A stretch of 64,000 nucleotides of DNA from Bacillota bacterium (lineage in GTDB: Bacteria; Bacillota; Clostridia; Oscillospirales; Ruminococcaceae), in NCBI GenBank assembly GCA_023391005.1, contig JAEWBS010000112.1:13364-77363 (forward strand), read 5' to 3'. The translations under genes were made by a program, and so were the position numbers. Position 1 is the first letter of the stretch; every line of letters starts with the position of its first letter. Below are positions 26,243 through 35,334 of the stretch, in pieces. The notes under the pieces are model-generated. The model was given only the letters and a program-made list of their open reading frames with translations. It was not told the DNA's origin and ran no database searches.

Positions 26243-26392
26243 CTACTTCTCCTCCTTGGTATCGACCACAAAGCCGTTGTCAGCATGCGTGGTATCTCTC
26301 TTTTTGCCGGAGGTATCTCTGAAAAGAAAAGCGGCGACAATAAGGCCCGCGAGCGGGAAAATACAATGCCAGTGTTGGGTTAAAAATTGCAT
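26243..26392 (-). CDS. 49-residue single-helix membrane protein
   Basis: The short gene has GGGAGG before its ATG and ends at TAG immediately before the next ATG. The product has one hydrophobic helix (HCIFPLAGLIVAAFLF) and a charged cytoplasmic tail ending DTKEEK. Its position between the SafE-cupredoxin fusion and the DUF2318 lipoprotein, on the same strand, suggests an accessory or assembly subunit. No family recognised. Confidence 0.7.
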   Translation of the reverse strand: MQFLTQHWHCIFPLAGLIVAAFLFRDTSGKKRDTTHADNGFVVDTKEEK

Positions 26393-26417
26393 GTGATAAC
26401 CTCCCTAAAATCGTTAT

Positions 26418-28256
26418 TTATTGGCAACAGGAGCCGCCCCCGCCTGAATAATAGAGTTCGGGCGGCCAGATCAGCGTCTCAAAATTGGCGACTTCGGCTT
26501 TAATCGCCGCCTCATCGATGGCGGTGATATCCTCGACGACCTTGACATAGCCGTAAAAGGTGCTGTCGGCAGTCGAAAAGTCAAAGCTTTGCTCGGGGTA
26601 GAAATAAAAGCCGTTCTCACCGCTGGCAATGGGCAGCTGCGTCACATAGTCGGGGATCATCAGAAGCGTCTGGTCGGTGGCCGAGGGCGCGTCGTAACGG
26701 ATGCGCCACATCACATTGGTACCGGCCTGCACGACCATCACCGCCGGTGAGAATCCCTGCTCGGTCAGCGAAATATCCACTATTTGAATAGGCGTTCCGC
26801 TTTCATCGGTCGTCAGTTCGGCTACCGCCAGCAGATCGGTCGGAATCGTATAGCCCGCCGGGGTGGGGTCGGGGATAACTGCATCGGCATCGTCAGCGCT
26901 ACCATCGATCGGCGTACCCGGCTCGACCACAGTGATGCGTCCCCTGATCATGCCCATCCAACAGCTATACTGGTAGACGCCCGCTTTGTCGGGCGTAAAG
27001 CGGATGACATTTTCACCGGGCTGAAACTGGTGGGTAATATCATACGCCGGGATGTAAAACCGGTTGTTGCAGCCGTTGATACTGCCCTGCGGCGCGGTGA
27101 TCACCCATTCGACCGGCGTGCCCGCTTCGACGGTGATGTTGGGATACCGCCCGGGCGCGAGAGTGCTTTCTACAAACTGCACACCGTCCTTCATGACCGG
27201 GCCGGCGCCCGAACCATCTGAGGCATCGGCGGTCAAAAGCGGTACTGCAACCCCCGAGAGGCTAAGCCCTTGTGAGAACATTGACAGGCCCAGCACCGCC
27301 ACAAGAACGGCGCCCGCCGTCATCATATTGTGCAGATGCTTTTTAGCGAGCGCGGCGCTCAGCGCCCCCAGTCCCAGCATCAGAGGCAGCGTGCCCAGCG
27401 CAAACACGAACATCGACAGCGCGCCCTTGACCGGGCTGCCGGTGGAAAGCGCGTACAGCTGCATGGCCTGCAACGGCCCACAGGGCATAAAGCCGTTGAG
27501 CAAGCCGACGATCAGCGGGCTTTTTGAACTTTTTGCTGACGAACAGCCGCCCCCACAACCCGGGGATAGTGGCATCGACAGAGCCAGCCTTCGCATCCAC
27601 GGGAAAAGATCGAGCATATTAAGCCCCAAAATCACCATAAAAACGCCCGCGCCCAGCTTGATAAAGCCCTGCACCGTGTTTGAAAAGGTAAAGACCGAGC
27701 CCGCCGCGCCCACCACAAAGCCCACGGCGGTGTAGGATATCACACGTCCCAAATTATAAAGCAGCCCGGCGCTTGAGATCGGCGACCGACTGCTCTTAGG
27801 CGCACCGCCGCGCGACAGACACTGGGACAGGTTAATGCCGCCGCACATAGCGACGCAGTGCACCGACGTGATCAGCCCGACAACAAATAACATACCGAAA
27901 CCCATGCCCGCCTCGGCCAGTTGGGTGGGTGCGAGCAGGTTAATGAGCCCTGTGCGTTCGAGCGCGACAAAAAGCGACGCGATGATCAGCAGCATGCCCA
28001 GCGCGCGCCTGTAATGCGTTTTAGGATGTCCGCCCTCGGGCAGAGCCTGATAACCAAGGTCTTCAATTGTTCTGACAATCTCCTCGGGCGAGATGGCGTC
28101 GGCGTCATAGTCGATCTCAGCTTTGCCCGCGCGATAGTCGACCTTGACCTTTACAACGCCGTACTGTTGCCGCAGTGCGCGCTCAATCGTGTTTTGGCAG
28201 CCCACACAGGTCATACCGCCAATGTTTAGGCTTTTAGATTTGATGGCTGTCTCCAT
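26418..28256 (-). CDS. HMA - SafE/DsbD-like membrane - cupredoxin fusion protein (metal efflux/handling)
   Basis: The 612-residue fusion starts with a heavy-metal-associated domain (residues about 10-75, metal motif GMTCVGCQ). A six-helix SafE/DsbD-like domain follows (about 85-310) with the diagnostic HCVAMCGG. Two cupredoxin-like extracytoplasmic domains come next (about 330-440 with YSCWMGM; about 455-580). The protein ends GGGGSCCQ, a flexible tail with two cysteines. ATG 28256 has AGGAG 8 nt upstream. Such fusions in Clostridia are linked to copper handling; the substrate is inferred. Next come the small membrane protein, DUF2318 lipoprotein and two-component system. Confidence 0.85.
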   Translation of the reverse strand: METAIKSKSLNIGGMTCVGCQNTIERALRQQYGVVKVKVDYRAGKAEIDYDADAISPEEIVRTIEDLGYQALPEGGHPKTHYRRALGMLLIIASLFVALERTGLINLLAPTQLAEAGMGFGMLFVVGLITSVHCVAMCGGINLSQCLSRGGAPKSSRSPISSAGLLYNLGRVISYTAVGFVVGAAGSVFTFSNTVQGFIKLGAGVFMVILGLNMLDLFPWMRRLALSMPLSPGCGGGCSSAKSSKSPLIVGLLNGFMPCGPLQAMQLYALSTGSPVKGALSMFVFALGTLPLMLGLGALSAALAKKHLHNMMTAGAVLVAVLGLSMFSQGLSLSGVAVPLLTADASDGSGAGPVMKDGVQFVESTLAPGRYPNITVEAGTPVEWVITAPQGSINGCNNRFYIPAYDITHQFQPGENVIRFTPDKAGVYQYSCWMGMIRGRITVVEPGTPIDGSADDADAVIPDPTPAGYTIPTDLLAVAELTTDESGTPIQIVDISLTEQGFSPAVMVVQAGTNVMWRIRYDAPSATDQTLLMIPDYVTQLPIASGENGFYFYPEQSFDFSTADSTFYGYVKVVEDITAIDEAAIKAEVANFETLIWPPELYYSGGGGSCCQ

Positions 28257-28267
28257 ATTCAAAGCTC

Positions 28268-28417
28268 CTATCTATGCTGTCCGCGTGCCCTGTGGTCGGC
28301 GGGTCGATTGAGCTTACAGCAGTTGGGGGTGCCGTTTCCAAACAGTTCCCGATTGGATTTTTCTAAGCGCGCCAGATAATTATTGAACGCGCGTTTTACA
28401 TGCGCAAATAATTTCAT
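28268..28417 (-). CDS. Small Cys-Cys protein resembling 'LDCC motif' putative metal-binding proteins
   Basis: The 49-residue protein has AAAGGAG before its ATG. An amphipathic helix (FNNYLARLEKSNRELFGNG) is followed by TPNCCKLNRP. This resembles the small clostridial family with an N-terminal helix, FG-G and a Leu-Asp-Cys-Cys end; here NCC replaces DCC. It is first in the minus-strand operon, 11 nt before the HMA-SafE-cupredoxin gene. A role as a small cytoplasmic metal carrier is plausible from the Cys pair and context only. Confidence 0.62.
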   Translation of the reverse strand: MKLFAHVKRAFNNYLARLEKSNRELFGNGTPNCCKLNRPADHRARGQHR

Positions 28418-28775
28418 GCTAAAGCTCCTTTCTCAATGTCTCGATGTATTAAATGAACTTTAACATTTTTATTTGTAGAAATTATGGAGAGAGCACTCAT
28501 TTCGCCAGTCAACATATTAAATTTATACCCGCATAAAAGCCAACAACAAGAATACCCCTGCCGACTGATCATCGGCGGGGGTATTCTAAATACAGCTTTT
28601 TCGTCGAGAGAAATTTTGTCTGCTGTTTAGACCCGACACGATGCAAGCAGCCCTATATTGATGTCAGCGTTTCTCAGGCATTGTGTTTCTTTGCGAAAAT
28701 CTCTGCATTTTTGTACAAACAGTTGGCCGCTTTTTTGTCGCCTCGCATAATTTTATTGAAACATCAAATTTGTTA
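28418..28775. other. Divergent intergenic region with an unexplained hairpin
   Basis: No gene is supportable. A long hairpin at 28549-28587 (AGAATACCCC...GGGGTATTCT with an inner GCCGA/TCGGC stem) looks like a terminator, but neither neighbouring gene ends here; both read away from it. Confidence 0.5.
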
Positions 28776-28804
28776 TTGACTTAGCATAAAACATTCGTTT
28801 AATA
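28776..28804 (+). promoter_or_regulatory. Probable promoter of the DUF6282-galB-tct cluster
   Basis: TTGACT (28776-28781), 17-nt spacer, TTAATA (28799-28804) in an AT-rich stretch. An operator-like dyad follows at 28817-28835. Confidence 0.5.
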
Positions 28805-28816
28805 TTATTGTATATT

Positions 28817-28835
28817 AAAATTGTTCTACAATTTT
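28817..28835. promoter_or_regulatory. GntR/FCD-type operator
   Basis: AAAATTGT-TCT-ACAATTTT is a perfect dyad. Its core TTGTTCTACAA fits the FadR-subfamily pattern TNGTNNNACNA. It lies between the promoter and the start at 28859 and is the likely target of the GntR regulator encoded at 34674. Confidence 0.65.
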
Positions 28836-28858
28836 AGTTAAATAAAAGGAGGTACAAT

Positions 28859-29758
28859 ATGAGCAACATTTTGGAGGGCGCGTGGGACCTGCATGTACAC
28901 AGCGGACCCGACGTCATCAAACGGAAGCTAACCGATGACGAAATGATGCAGCGTTTGATTGCGAACAAAATGAAAGGCTACGCCATCAAATCGCATATTT
29001 CGTCCACCACAGGCCGCGCGGCGCTGGTCAACGCGCTTTATCCCGACGCTACCGCTGTGGGCACCATCACCCTGAATAACACCGTCGGCGGCATTAATCC
29101 TTTTGCGGTGGAAATGGCCATCAGGGACGGCGCAAAGCTGGTCTGGCTGCCCACCATCGACGCCAAGAACGAGAGCGACCACATCGCCGCCAATATGGCA
29201 CATGCGGCCGATAAAACCAAAATGCCGTTTTTTGCAAAGCTTCGCGTGGAGTTGGACGAAAAGGGAAAGCTTCAGCCGCCCATCTGGATTTTAGACGAAA
29301 ACGGCGCGCTGATTCCCGCCATGCAAGCCGTGCTTGACGTTATCATCGAGCATAATATCGCGCTGGCCACCGGGCATATCAGCGTCAAAGAGGCGTTTGC
29401 CGTCGCGCGTGAGTGTCACAGGCGCGGCTTTAAAAAGCTGATTATCACGCATCCAAACTTCCCTTCCACAACCTTTACCAAGGAGGAGCAAAAGGAACTA
29501 GCGGCGCTTGACGCCTATATGGAGCACTGCTTCACCACCCCCGACACGGGCAAAATCACTTGGGAACGCGCCTTTGAGGAAATCCGGTATGTGGGTCCGG
29601 CGCACTGCATCATCTCCACCGATCTGGGCCAGCCGACCTATGTGTATCCGGACGAGGGCATCGCGGGCTTTGCAAACCAGCTTCTCACCCACGGCTTCAG
29701 TGAGGACGAGGTCAGGACCATGATATGCCACAACCCCGAATATCTCATCAACGGATAG
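28859..29758 (+). CDS. DUF6282 family (amidohydrolase-like) protein
   Basis: The 299-residue protein begins with GAWDLHVHSGPDV, an HxH metal-site motif at the end of a first beta strand as in amidohydrolase and PHP barrels. Further barrel histidines lie in KSHISSTTGR, ATGHIS and ITHPNFPS, and STDLGQ near the end could supply the catalytic Asp. It likely hydrolyses or hydrates a small acid such as a lactone or unsaturated acid, but no reaction is established. It is first in the cluster with AAAGGAGG upstream and only 10 nt before the GalB-like gene. Confidence 0.75.
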   Translation: MSNILEGAWDLHVHSGPDVIKRKLTDDEMMQRLIANKMKGYAIKSHISSTTGRAALVNALYPDATAVGTITLNNTVGGINPFAVEMAIRDGAKLVWLPTIDAKNESDHIAANMAHAADKTKMPFFAKLRVELDEKGKLQPPIWILDENGALIPAMQAVLDVIIEHNIALATGHISVKEAFAVARECHRRGFKKLIITHPNFPSTTFTKEEQKELAALDAYMEHCFTTPDTGKITWERAFEEIRYVGPAHCIISTDLGQPTYVYPDEGIAGFANQLLTHGFSEDEVRTMICHNPEYLING

Positions 29759-29768
29759 GAGAATCAAC

Positions 29769-30503
29769 ATGTTTGACAAAAATCAAAATGTGCTGGTCGT
29801 AAGCGGGCATGCCGCCGATTTTGTGTGGCGCGCCGGCGGTACCATCGCCAAGTACATCGCACACGGAGCAAAGGTTAAAATCATTATACTTAGTCTGGGC
29901 GTCAGAGGAGAATCAAACGATCTTTGGGATCAGCCCGGGCAGACCGCCGATAATGTTAAAACAATCCGCCGTGCCGAGGCGACGGCCGCCGCAAACTGCC
30001 TTGGCGTGACTGATGTTGAATTTTGGGATTATGATGATTACTACATGCAGCTTGAGGACGCGGATAAGATAGATCGCATGGCAACGCTAATCCGCGAATT
30101 TGAACCGCATCACATCATCACCCACGGCGAAAAGGATTTGCTCAATCCTGACCATGACGCAGTCAATCGCTTTGTCTTTAAGGCGAGCGTACTGGCCATC
30201 TCAAACGGTGTGCAGCTCGGCAACACCAAAACCTCTAAACAGACGCGCATCTTCGGCTTTGAGCCGCACCAGCCTGAAATCTGTGATTTTAAGCCTGAGG
30301 TAATCATCGACATCACCGAGACGATGGACGCCAAAAAAGCCGCGATGAACTGCTATAAAGCGCAGGGACATCTGATCGAATACTACACGGTTCGCGCCTT
30401 TGTCCGCGGAAATCACGCAAGACGTCTTTCAGGTAATAAAAGCTATAAATTTGCCGAAGCCTTTAACAGAAGATTTCCCTATGTTGGCGAATGGCTTGTT
30501 TAA
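29769..30503 (+). CDS. PIG-L/LmbE-fold protein, GalB-like 4-oxalomesaconate hydratase
   Basis: The 244-residue PIG-L-fold protein has the zinc-site motif of the family changed from AHPDDE to SGHAADFVWRAGG, the form I associate with GalB-type hydratases rather than sugar deacetylases. HGEKDLLNPDHDAV supplies the second metal His pair. GalB adds water to 4-oxalomesaconate, giving 4-carboxy-4-hydroxy-2-oxoadipate, which an RraA-family aldolase cleaves; such an aldolase is encoded at 35335 in this cluster. If this family reading is wrong it could be a deacetylase. AGGAG precedes the ATG. Confidence 0.72.
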   Translation: MFDKNQNVLVVSGHAADFVWRAGGTIAKYIAHGAKVKIIILSLGVRGESNDLWDQPGQTADNVKTIRRAEATAAANCLGVTDVEFWDYDDYYMQLEDADKIDRMATLIREFEPHHIITHGEKDLLNPDHDAVNRFVFKASVLAISNGVQLGNTKTSKQTRIFGFEPHQPEICDFKPEVIIDITETMDAKKAAMNCYKAQGHLIEYYTVRAFVRGNHARRLSGNKSYKFAEAFNRRFPYVGEWLV

Positions 30504-30579
30504 TAATTGAATTTTAGACAATATTGTGAGACAATTATGCAGTCTCCTCCACTGAGAGGAGCTTGTCCGGAGGTATGTT

Positions 30580-31485
30580 ATGATGGAAAAACCCGTTCTT
30601 GGATTTATCGGCTTTGGCGAAGCTGCTTTTTCCATTTGCAGCGGACTTGCTTTAACCTCCGCGCCGGTCGTATACGCCTACGATGTCATGACCGACAGCG
30701 AGGCGGCCGGAGCGCTGATACACAGCCGTGCGGCGCAAGCCGGCGTTACGCTGGTCCGAACGCTTGAGCAGCTCGTTGATAAAAGCGACGTCATCCTCTG
30801 CGCGACCAGCGCAAAATACGCGCTTTCTATCGCCAAAGAGGCAACGGCCTTTTTAAGACCCAGAAAAATATATGCCGATATGAACTCCGCTTCGCCCATG
30901 GTCAAGCGCGAAATTGCGCAGGTTGTCGATGCCACCGGCGCACACTTTGCAGACAGCGCCGTTATGGAAATTGTTCCCCCACACAGGCACAAGGTTCCGA
31001 TTGCCGCGAGCGGAAGCGGCGCCAAGGTATTTGCGTCGCTGCTCAACCCACTGCAAATGAATATTGTCTACATCAACGACACCGCGGGCAGCGCCTCATC
31101 AATGAAGATGTTCCGAAGCATTTTTATGAAAGGAATGACCGCACTGCTTACCGAAACGCTGCTGGCCTCTTATCAGGCCGGCGTGTGCGATGAGGTCATG
31201 GATTCCATCACAAAGACGCTTACCGAAAAAACGCCCGAGCAGCTGGCAAACCTACTGATAAACCGCACCGCCATTGCCGCCGAACGCCGCGTAAGTGAAA
31301 TGAAGGACGTAAAGGCAACCTTGGAAGAGCTTGGATTGCCGACCTTTGCAACCGAAGGAACGATAAGCCGGCTGCAATGGTTCTGCGATTTAGGCCTTAA
31401 GGAATACTTTAACGCTACAGCGCCGGTAGATTATCACGATGTACTCAGAGCAGCAACCGAACTGAATACAAAAGGAGAAAAGTAA
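30580..31485 (+). CDS. NAD(P)-dependent dehydrogenase with DUF1932 C-terminal domain
   Basis: The 301-residue protein of the 6-phosphogluconate/3-hydroxyisobutyrate dehydrogenase group has the N-terminal Rossmann motif GFIGFGEAAFSI and the middle block YADMNSASP. A helical C-terminal DUF1932 domain carries GSASSMKMFRS, whose lysine is in the catalytic position of the family. It likely interconverts a 2- or 3-hydroxy acid and its oxo form within this cluster. The ATG is preceded by GGAGG. It lies 1 nt before the TctC gene, so the two are cotranscribed. Confidence 0.8.
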   Translation: MMEKPVLGFIGFGEAAFSICSGLALTSAPVVYAYDVMTDSEAAGALIHSRAAQAGVTLVRTLEQLVDKSDVILCATSAKYALSIAKEATAFLRPRKIYADMNSASPMVKREIAQVVDATGAHFADSAVMEIVPPHRHKVPIAASGSGAKVFASLLNPLQMNIVYINDTAGSASSMKMFRSIFMKGMTALLTETLLASYQAGVCDEVMDSITKTLTEKTPEQLANLLINRTAIAAERRVSEMKDVKATLEELGLPTFATEGTISRLQWFCDLGLKEYFNATAPVDYHDVLRAATELNTKGEK

Positions 31486-31486
31486 G

Positions 31487-32527
31487 ATGAACAAGAAGAT
31501 TATGGCAGTCTTATTATCCGCAATGATGGTTTTCAGTCTTGCAGCCTGTGCAAGCTCCTCCAAGCCTTCTTCGTCTTCCACGGCAGCTGCATCGCAGTCC
31601 GGCGCAGCTTCTTCCGAAGTCGCGCCGCCTAAGCTGGATTATCCTAAGCGTGCCATCGAGATGGTTGTTCCCTTCGGCGCTGGCGGCTCCGCCGACATGA
31701 TGGCCAGAACCGTCGCGCAGCTGATGGGCAACTACATCGACAAGCCGATCAACGTTGTCAATAAGGCCGGCGGCGGCAGCACCAACGGTCTGGTTTACGC
31801 CAATGAGCAGGATGCCGACGGCTACACCATCCTTGAAATTACGCCGTCGCTGCCGATTATCGAAGCGCAGGGTACCGCACCGATCAATTTTTCCGAGTGT
31901 TTTGTGCCGATCGGCAACTTTCAAGTGGATATCCAGTCCTTTGCCATCAGCAAAAAGAACCCTAACTTCACCGATCTTGACAGCATGATCGCTTATGCCA
32001 AGGCGCATCCCAATGCCGTGAAGGTGGGCGGCACCTCGCCCGGCGGCCTTGACGATTACATCGTGAAGGGCTTTGCGGAGGCAGCCGGGATTGAGCTTCT
32101 ATATGTCCCGTACAATTCCGCGGCCGAAACCAAATCGGCGCTGCTCGGCGGCGAAATCGACATTTATCAAGACAAGCTCATCTCGTTTTTACAGATGCTG
32201 CAGACCGACGAAGTTGTGCCGATCGTCACGCTGTACAACCGCCGACTCACCGAAGTCGAGGAAATGAAAAATGTTCCCTGCTCTGTTGAAAAGGGCATCA
32301 ACTTTACTCAGGGCTCCTGGAGAGGCTTCGCCGTCAAGAAGGGCACCCCTCAGGAAATTGTGGATTACCTTGAGGAGATTATTAAAAAGGTCTATGAATC
32401 CGACGAATACCGCAAAATGGCTGAAAATGATAAGTCCGATCTCATACCCGGCTACATGGATGCCAAAACCTACGCCAAGCTCTGGCAGGATGAGCTGGTA
32501 GGCTACAAGAGAATCTTCAGCAAATAA
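31487..32527 (+). CDS. tctC: TctC: tripartite tricarboxylate transporter substrate-binding lipoprotein
   Basis: The 346-residue product has a lipoprotein signal peptide (lipobox LAAC at about residue 21), a Ser/Ala-rich linker, then the TctC/Bug fold opening YPKRAIEMVVPFGAGGSADM, the family signature loop. KVGGTSPGGLDD is the second ligand loop. It captures a carboxylate outside the membrane for TctBA. Bug-type receptors bind dicarboxylates, tricarboxylates and aromatic acids, so the ligand cannot be told from sequence. Confidence 0.92.
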   Translation: MNKKIMAVLLSAMMVFSLAACASSSKPSSSSTAAASQSGAASSEVAPPKLDYPKRAIEMVVPFGAGGSADMMARTVAQLMGNYIDKPINVVNKAGGGSTNGLVYANEQDADGYTILEITPSLPIIEAQGTAPINFSECFVPIGNFQVDIQSFAISKKNPNFTDLDSMIAYAKAHPNAVKVGGTSPGGLDDYIVKGFAEAAGIELLYVPYNSAAETKSALLGGEIDIYQDKLISFLQMLQTDEVVPIVTLYNRRLTEVEEMKNVPCSVEKGINFTQGSWRGFAVKKGTPQEIVDYLEEIIKKVYESDEYRKMAENDKSDLIPGYMDAKTYAKLWQDELVGYKRIFSK

Positions 32528-32609
32528 TAAATGAACTGCGGTCTGGGGTATAAGCGCCCACAAATCGCTGTGGGCGCTTGTACCCTGCCGCCATCAGGGA
32601 GTGAAATGA

Positions 32610-33086
32610 ATGGAACTGCTTTTCAACCTGTTTATCGGCTGTGTGCTGCTGATGTTTTTGTTTTGCGGTGCGACGATATCCAATACTTCGGTAGCGGCCG
32701 ACCATCTTGGCGCCGGCGGCTTTCCGATGATATTCGCTGTGATTGGGCTCGTGTTACTGTCCTGTGGTACCCTACAAACCCTGCGCGCACCCAAGGCCGC
32801 CGCAGCGCCCTCGGGCGTAACGGTTATGGATTATAAGCGTGTGGGTGTTATTGTTCTTCTGTTGCTCGCTTACATCCTGACCATCAAGTCACTGGGCTTC
32901 GCCATTGTCACCCTGCTCTTCACAGCCGGAAGCATTACGGCGCTGGGTTACAAATCGTATGGCAAAACCGCTGTTTTCTCACTGCTGTTCACTGTCATGC
33001 TGATCGTCATTTTCGGCCGCGTTTTCTTTATCGCGCTGCCCCGTGGCATCGGCGTTATCAAAGAATTCAGCTACTACTTGTATTGA
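32610..33086 (+). CDS. tctB: TctB: tripartite tricarboxylate transporter small permease subunit
   Basis: The 158-residue protein has four hydrophobic helices and the loose TctB layout (LFCGATIS, LGAGGFPMIFAVIG; C-terminal ALPRGIGVIKEF). TctB proteins diverge strongly, and the assignment rests on size, topology and position between tctC and tctA. GGGAG lies 10 nt before the ATG. Confidence 0.85.
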   Translation: MELLFNLFIGCVLLMFLFCGATISNTSVAADHLGAGGFPMIFAVIGLVLLSCGTLQTLRAPKAAAAPSGVTVMDYKRVGVIVLLLLAYILTIKSLGFAIVTLLFTAGSITALGYKSYGKTAVFSLLFTVMLIVIFGRVFFIALPRGIGVIKEFSYYLY

Positions 33087-33099
33087 GGAGGAGAATAAG

Positions 33100-34584
33100 A
33101 TGGTTATACAAGGTTTAATGAATGTCTTTTCTCCTGTGACGCTGCTGCTGGTCATCGTTGGCACCACCTGGGGGCTCACCGCCGGTGCGCTGCCGGGCTT
33201 AAGCGCCTCTATGGCGGTTATACTGATGCTGCCCTTCACCTACGGTATGGAGGCAATTCAGAGCGTGGTTGTGTTGGTCGCGGTCTATGTTGGCGCCATG
33301 TGCGGTGGCTCTATCTCGGCCATCCTGCTTAAAACGCCCGGCACCCCCAGCGCGGTTGCCACCGTATTTGACGGCTATCCGATGGCTCTTCAGGGTAAAG
33401 CATCACGCGCAATCGGTCTCTCGATCACCGCCTCCTCGGTGGGCGGCATTTTCTCGGGCCTTATCATGGTCGCCTTTGCGCCGTTGCTGGCTCAGTGGGC
33501 GTTAAAATTTCAAAGCGCCGAGTTTTTTGCGCTGTCGTTGCTGGGCCTGAGCTGCATCGCCAGCATCGGCTCGGAGCAGCCGGTCAAAGCGCTGCTTTCG
33601 GCCTGCCTCGGACTGCTGATTTCCACCGTGGGCCTAGACGCCATCTCCGGCGCGCAACGCTATACCTTTAACCAACAGTTTTTGATGAACGGCATCGACT
33701 ACATCCCGGTTATGATCGGCGCCTATGCCCTTGCCGAGGTTTACCGCAATGTGTTACTCGGTAAGAAGACACAGTCAGATACGGCGCCGGACGGCAAGGT
33801 TAAAACCGAAATTATCGGAATCAAAAACATTATTCAGTACTGGCAAACTTATCTCAAGTCGTCGATTATAGGCACAATTGTAGGTATTATTCCCGCGGCG
33901 GGCGGCTCTATTGCGGCGCTGATCAGCTACAGCGAAGCAGTTCGTTCCAGCAAGACCCCCGAACGGTTCGGCAAGGGCGCCGATGAGGGCGTAATCGCCT
34001 CCGAAGCCGCGAACAACGCTGCGGTGGGCGGATCGCTCGTACCGACGCTGGTGCTCGGCATTCCCGGCGGCACCGTTGCGGCAATTCTGCTGGCGGCGTT
34101 TACGATGCACGGCATGATCCCCGGCCCGCTGCTGCTGAGAAACCAGCCCGATATGCTTTACAGCATCCTATTCGGCATCATTGTTTCCTCGTTGCTGCTG
34201 TTTGTACTCGGCATCTTTGTTGCGCGCCAATTTTCACGCATTGTAACGCTTCCCTATCCGTTTTTGGCTACCATCATCATGACACTGGGCCTGCTCGGCT
34301 CCTATTCGCTGCGCAACAGTATTTATGATGTGATGATTATGTTTGGCTTCAGCTTCCTCGGCTTTATGTTTGACAAGTACAATTATTCGACCTCCTCGTT
34401 TATTCTGGGTATTGTGCTCGGCGCAATTGCTGAAAACGGCCTGAGAAAGCAGATGATCGTTTCCGGCGGAAGCTGGGCCGGTTTTTTCACCCGTCCAATC
34501 GCGCTGGTCGTGCTTATTGTCAGCGTTATTTCCTTCCTGACACCCTATATTCGCGCAAAGCGCAAGCTCAAGCAAGCCCAATAA
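33100..34584 (+). CDS. tctA: TctA: tripartite tricarboxylate transporter large permease subunit
   Basis: The 494-residue protein with about 12 membrane segments has the TctA signatures GALPGLSASMAVILMLPFTY and GGSISAILLKTPGTPSAVAT, and the second repeat GIIPAAGGSIAALISY with GSLVPTLVLGIPGGTVAAIL. Uptake is driven by an ion gradient. ATG 33100 follows GAGGAGGAG; the stop of tctB is 13 nt upstream. Confidence 0.94.
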   Translation: MVIQGLMNVFSPVTLLLVIVGTTWGLTAGALPGLSASMAVILMLPFTYGMEAIQSVVVLVAVYVGAMCGGSISAILLKTPGTPSAVATVFDGYPMALQGKASRAIGLSITASSVGGIFSGLIMVAFAPLLAQWALKFQSAEFFALSLLGLSCIASIGSEQPVKALLSACLGLLISTVGLDAISGAQRYTFNQQFLMNGIDYIPVMIGAYALAEVYRNVLLGKKTQSDTAPDGKVKTEIIGIKNIIQYWQTYLKSSIIGTIVGIIPAAGGSIAALISYSEAVRSSKTPERFGKGADEGVIASEAANNAAVGGSLVPTLVLGIPGGTVAAILLAAFTMHGMIPGPLLLRNQPDMLYSILFGIIVSSLLLFVLGIFVARQFSRIVTLPYPFLATIIMTLGLLGSYSLRNSIYDVMIMFGFSFLGFMFDKYNYSTSSFILGIVLGAIAENGLRKQMIVSGGSWAGFFTRPIALVVLIVSVISFLTPYIRAKRKLKQAQ

Positions 34585-34673
34585 TTGATATTGCTTTATA
34601 TACATAAAAGCCTTATCATGATAAAATAAATCTTGGTATTAAATAACAGAAACCACTTGTTGAGGTGATATAT

Positions 34674-35315
34674 ATGGTTCGTGCCAATGAAATAGCATAT
34701 GCGTATATTAAGTCCAGAATACAGGACGGCACCTTCCGTCCTGCGCAGCGTCTTGTAGAGGCGCAGCTTGTCGAGGATATCGGCGTCAGCCGCAATACCA
34801 TCAAAAAAGCGTTGATGCTGCTTTCACGCGAGGGGCTGATTACGATTGAGGACAACAAAGGCGCCACCATCCGTTCGCTGGATCTGGGCGAGGTGATCGA
34901 ATACTATGAAATTCGGATTGCGCTTGAAAAAATTGTGATTCAGCACGCTGCTAAAAATATCACCCCAAGCGACTTGGACGAGATGGCCGCATTGCTTGAC
35001 AGAATGAAGGCGTTGAGCGCCCAAAAGGATTTTGACACCTACAGCGAATGCAACCGTCAATTCCACAACGTGATTTATAGGGCGTCACAGAAGCCGATCA
35101 TCGCAGATATCATACAAAATATCAAAACCCAGCTTAAGCGCTTTCAGATCAAAACGATGCTTGTTCCCGGGCGGGCAGACCATTCGATGGAGGAGCATGA
35201 AGCTATTTTGAACGCTTTGCGCAATCATGACGCCGTTGCGGCCGAAAAGATGATTATAACGCACGTTTCGCACGTCGTGGACACGATTGTGCAATACAAA
35301 AATCTTTTCTTTTAA
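34674..35315 (+). CDS. GntR-family transcriptional regulator with FCD domain
   Basis: The 213-residue regulator has an N-terminal winged helix (RLVEAQLVEDIGVSRNTIKKALMLLSREGLITIEDNKGA) and an all-helical FCD effector domain (about 75-210; EIRIALEKIVIQHAAKN, CNRQFHNVIYRAS, EEHEAILNALRNHD) with the metal-site histidines of the class. FCD regulators bind small carboxylates. ATG 34674 lies after TTGAGGTGA. It should act on the dyad at 28817-28835. Confidence 0.87.
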   Translation: MVRANEIAYAYIKSRIQDGTFRPAQRLVEAQLVEDIGVSRNTIKKALMLLSREGLITIEDNKGATIRSLDLGEVIEYYEIRIALEKIVIQHAAKNITPSDLDEMAALLDRMKALSAQKDFDTYSECNRQFHNVIYRASQKPIIADIIQNIKTQLKRFQIKTMLVPGRADHSMEEHEAILNALRNHDAVAAEKMIITHVSHVVDTIVQYKNLFF

Positions 35316-35334
35316 GGAAGGGAGAACTCTTAAA

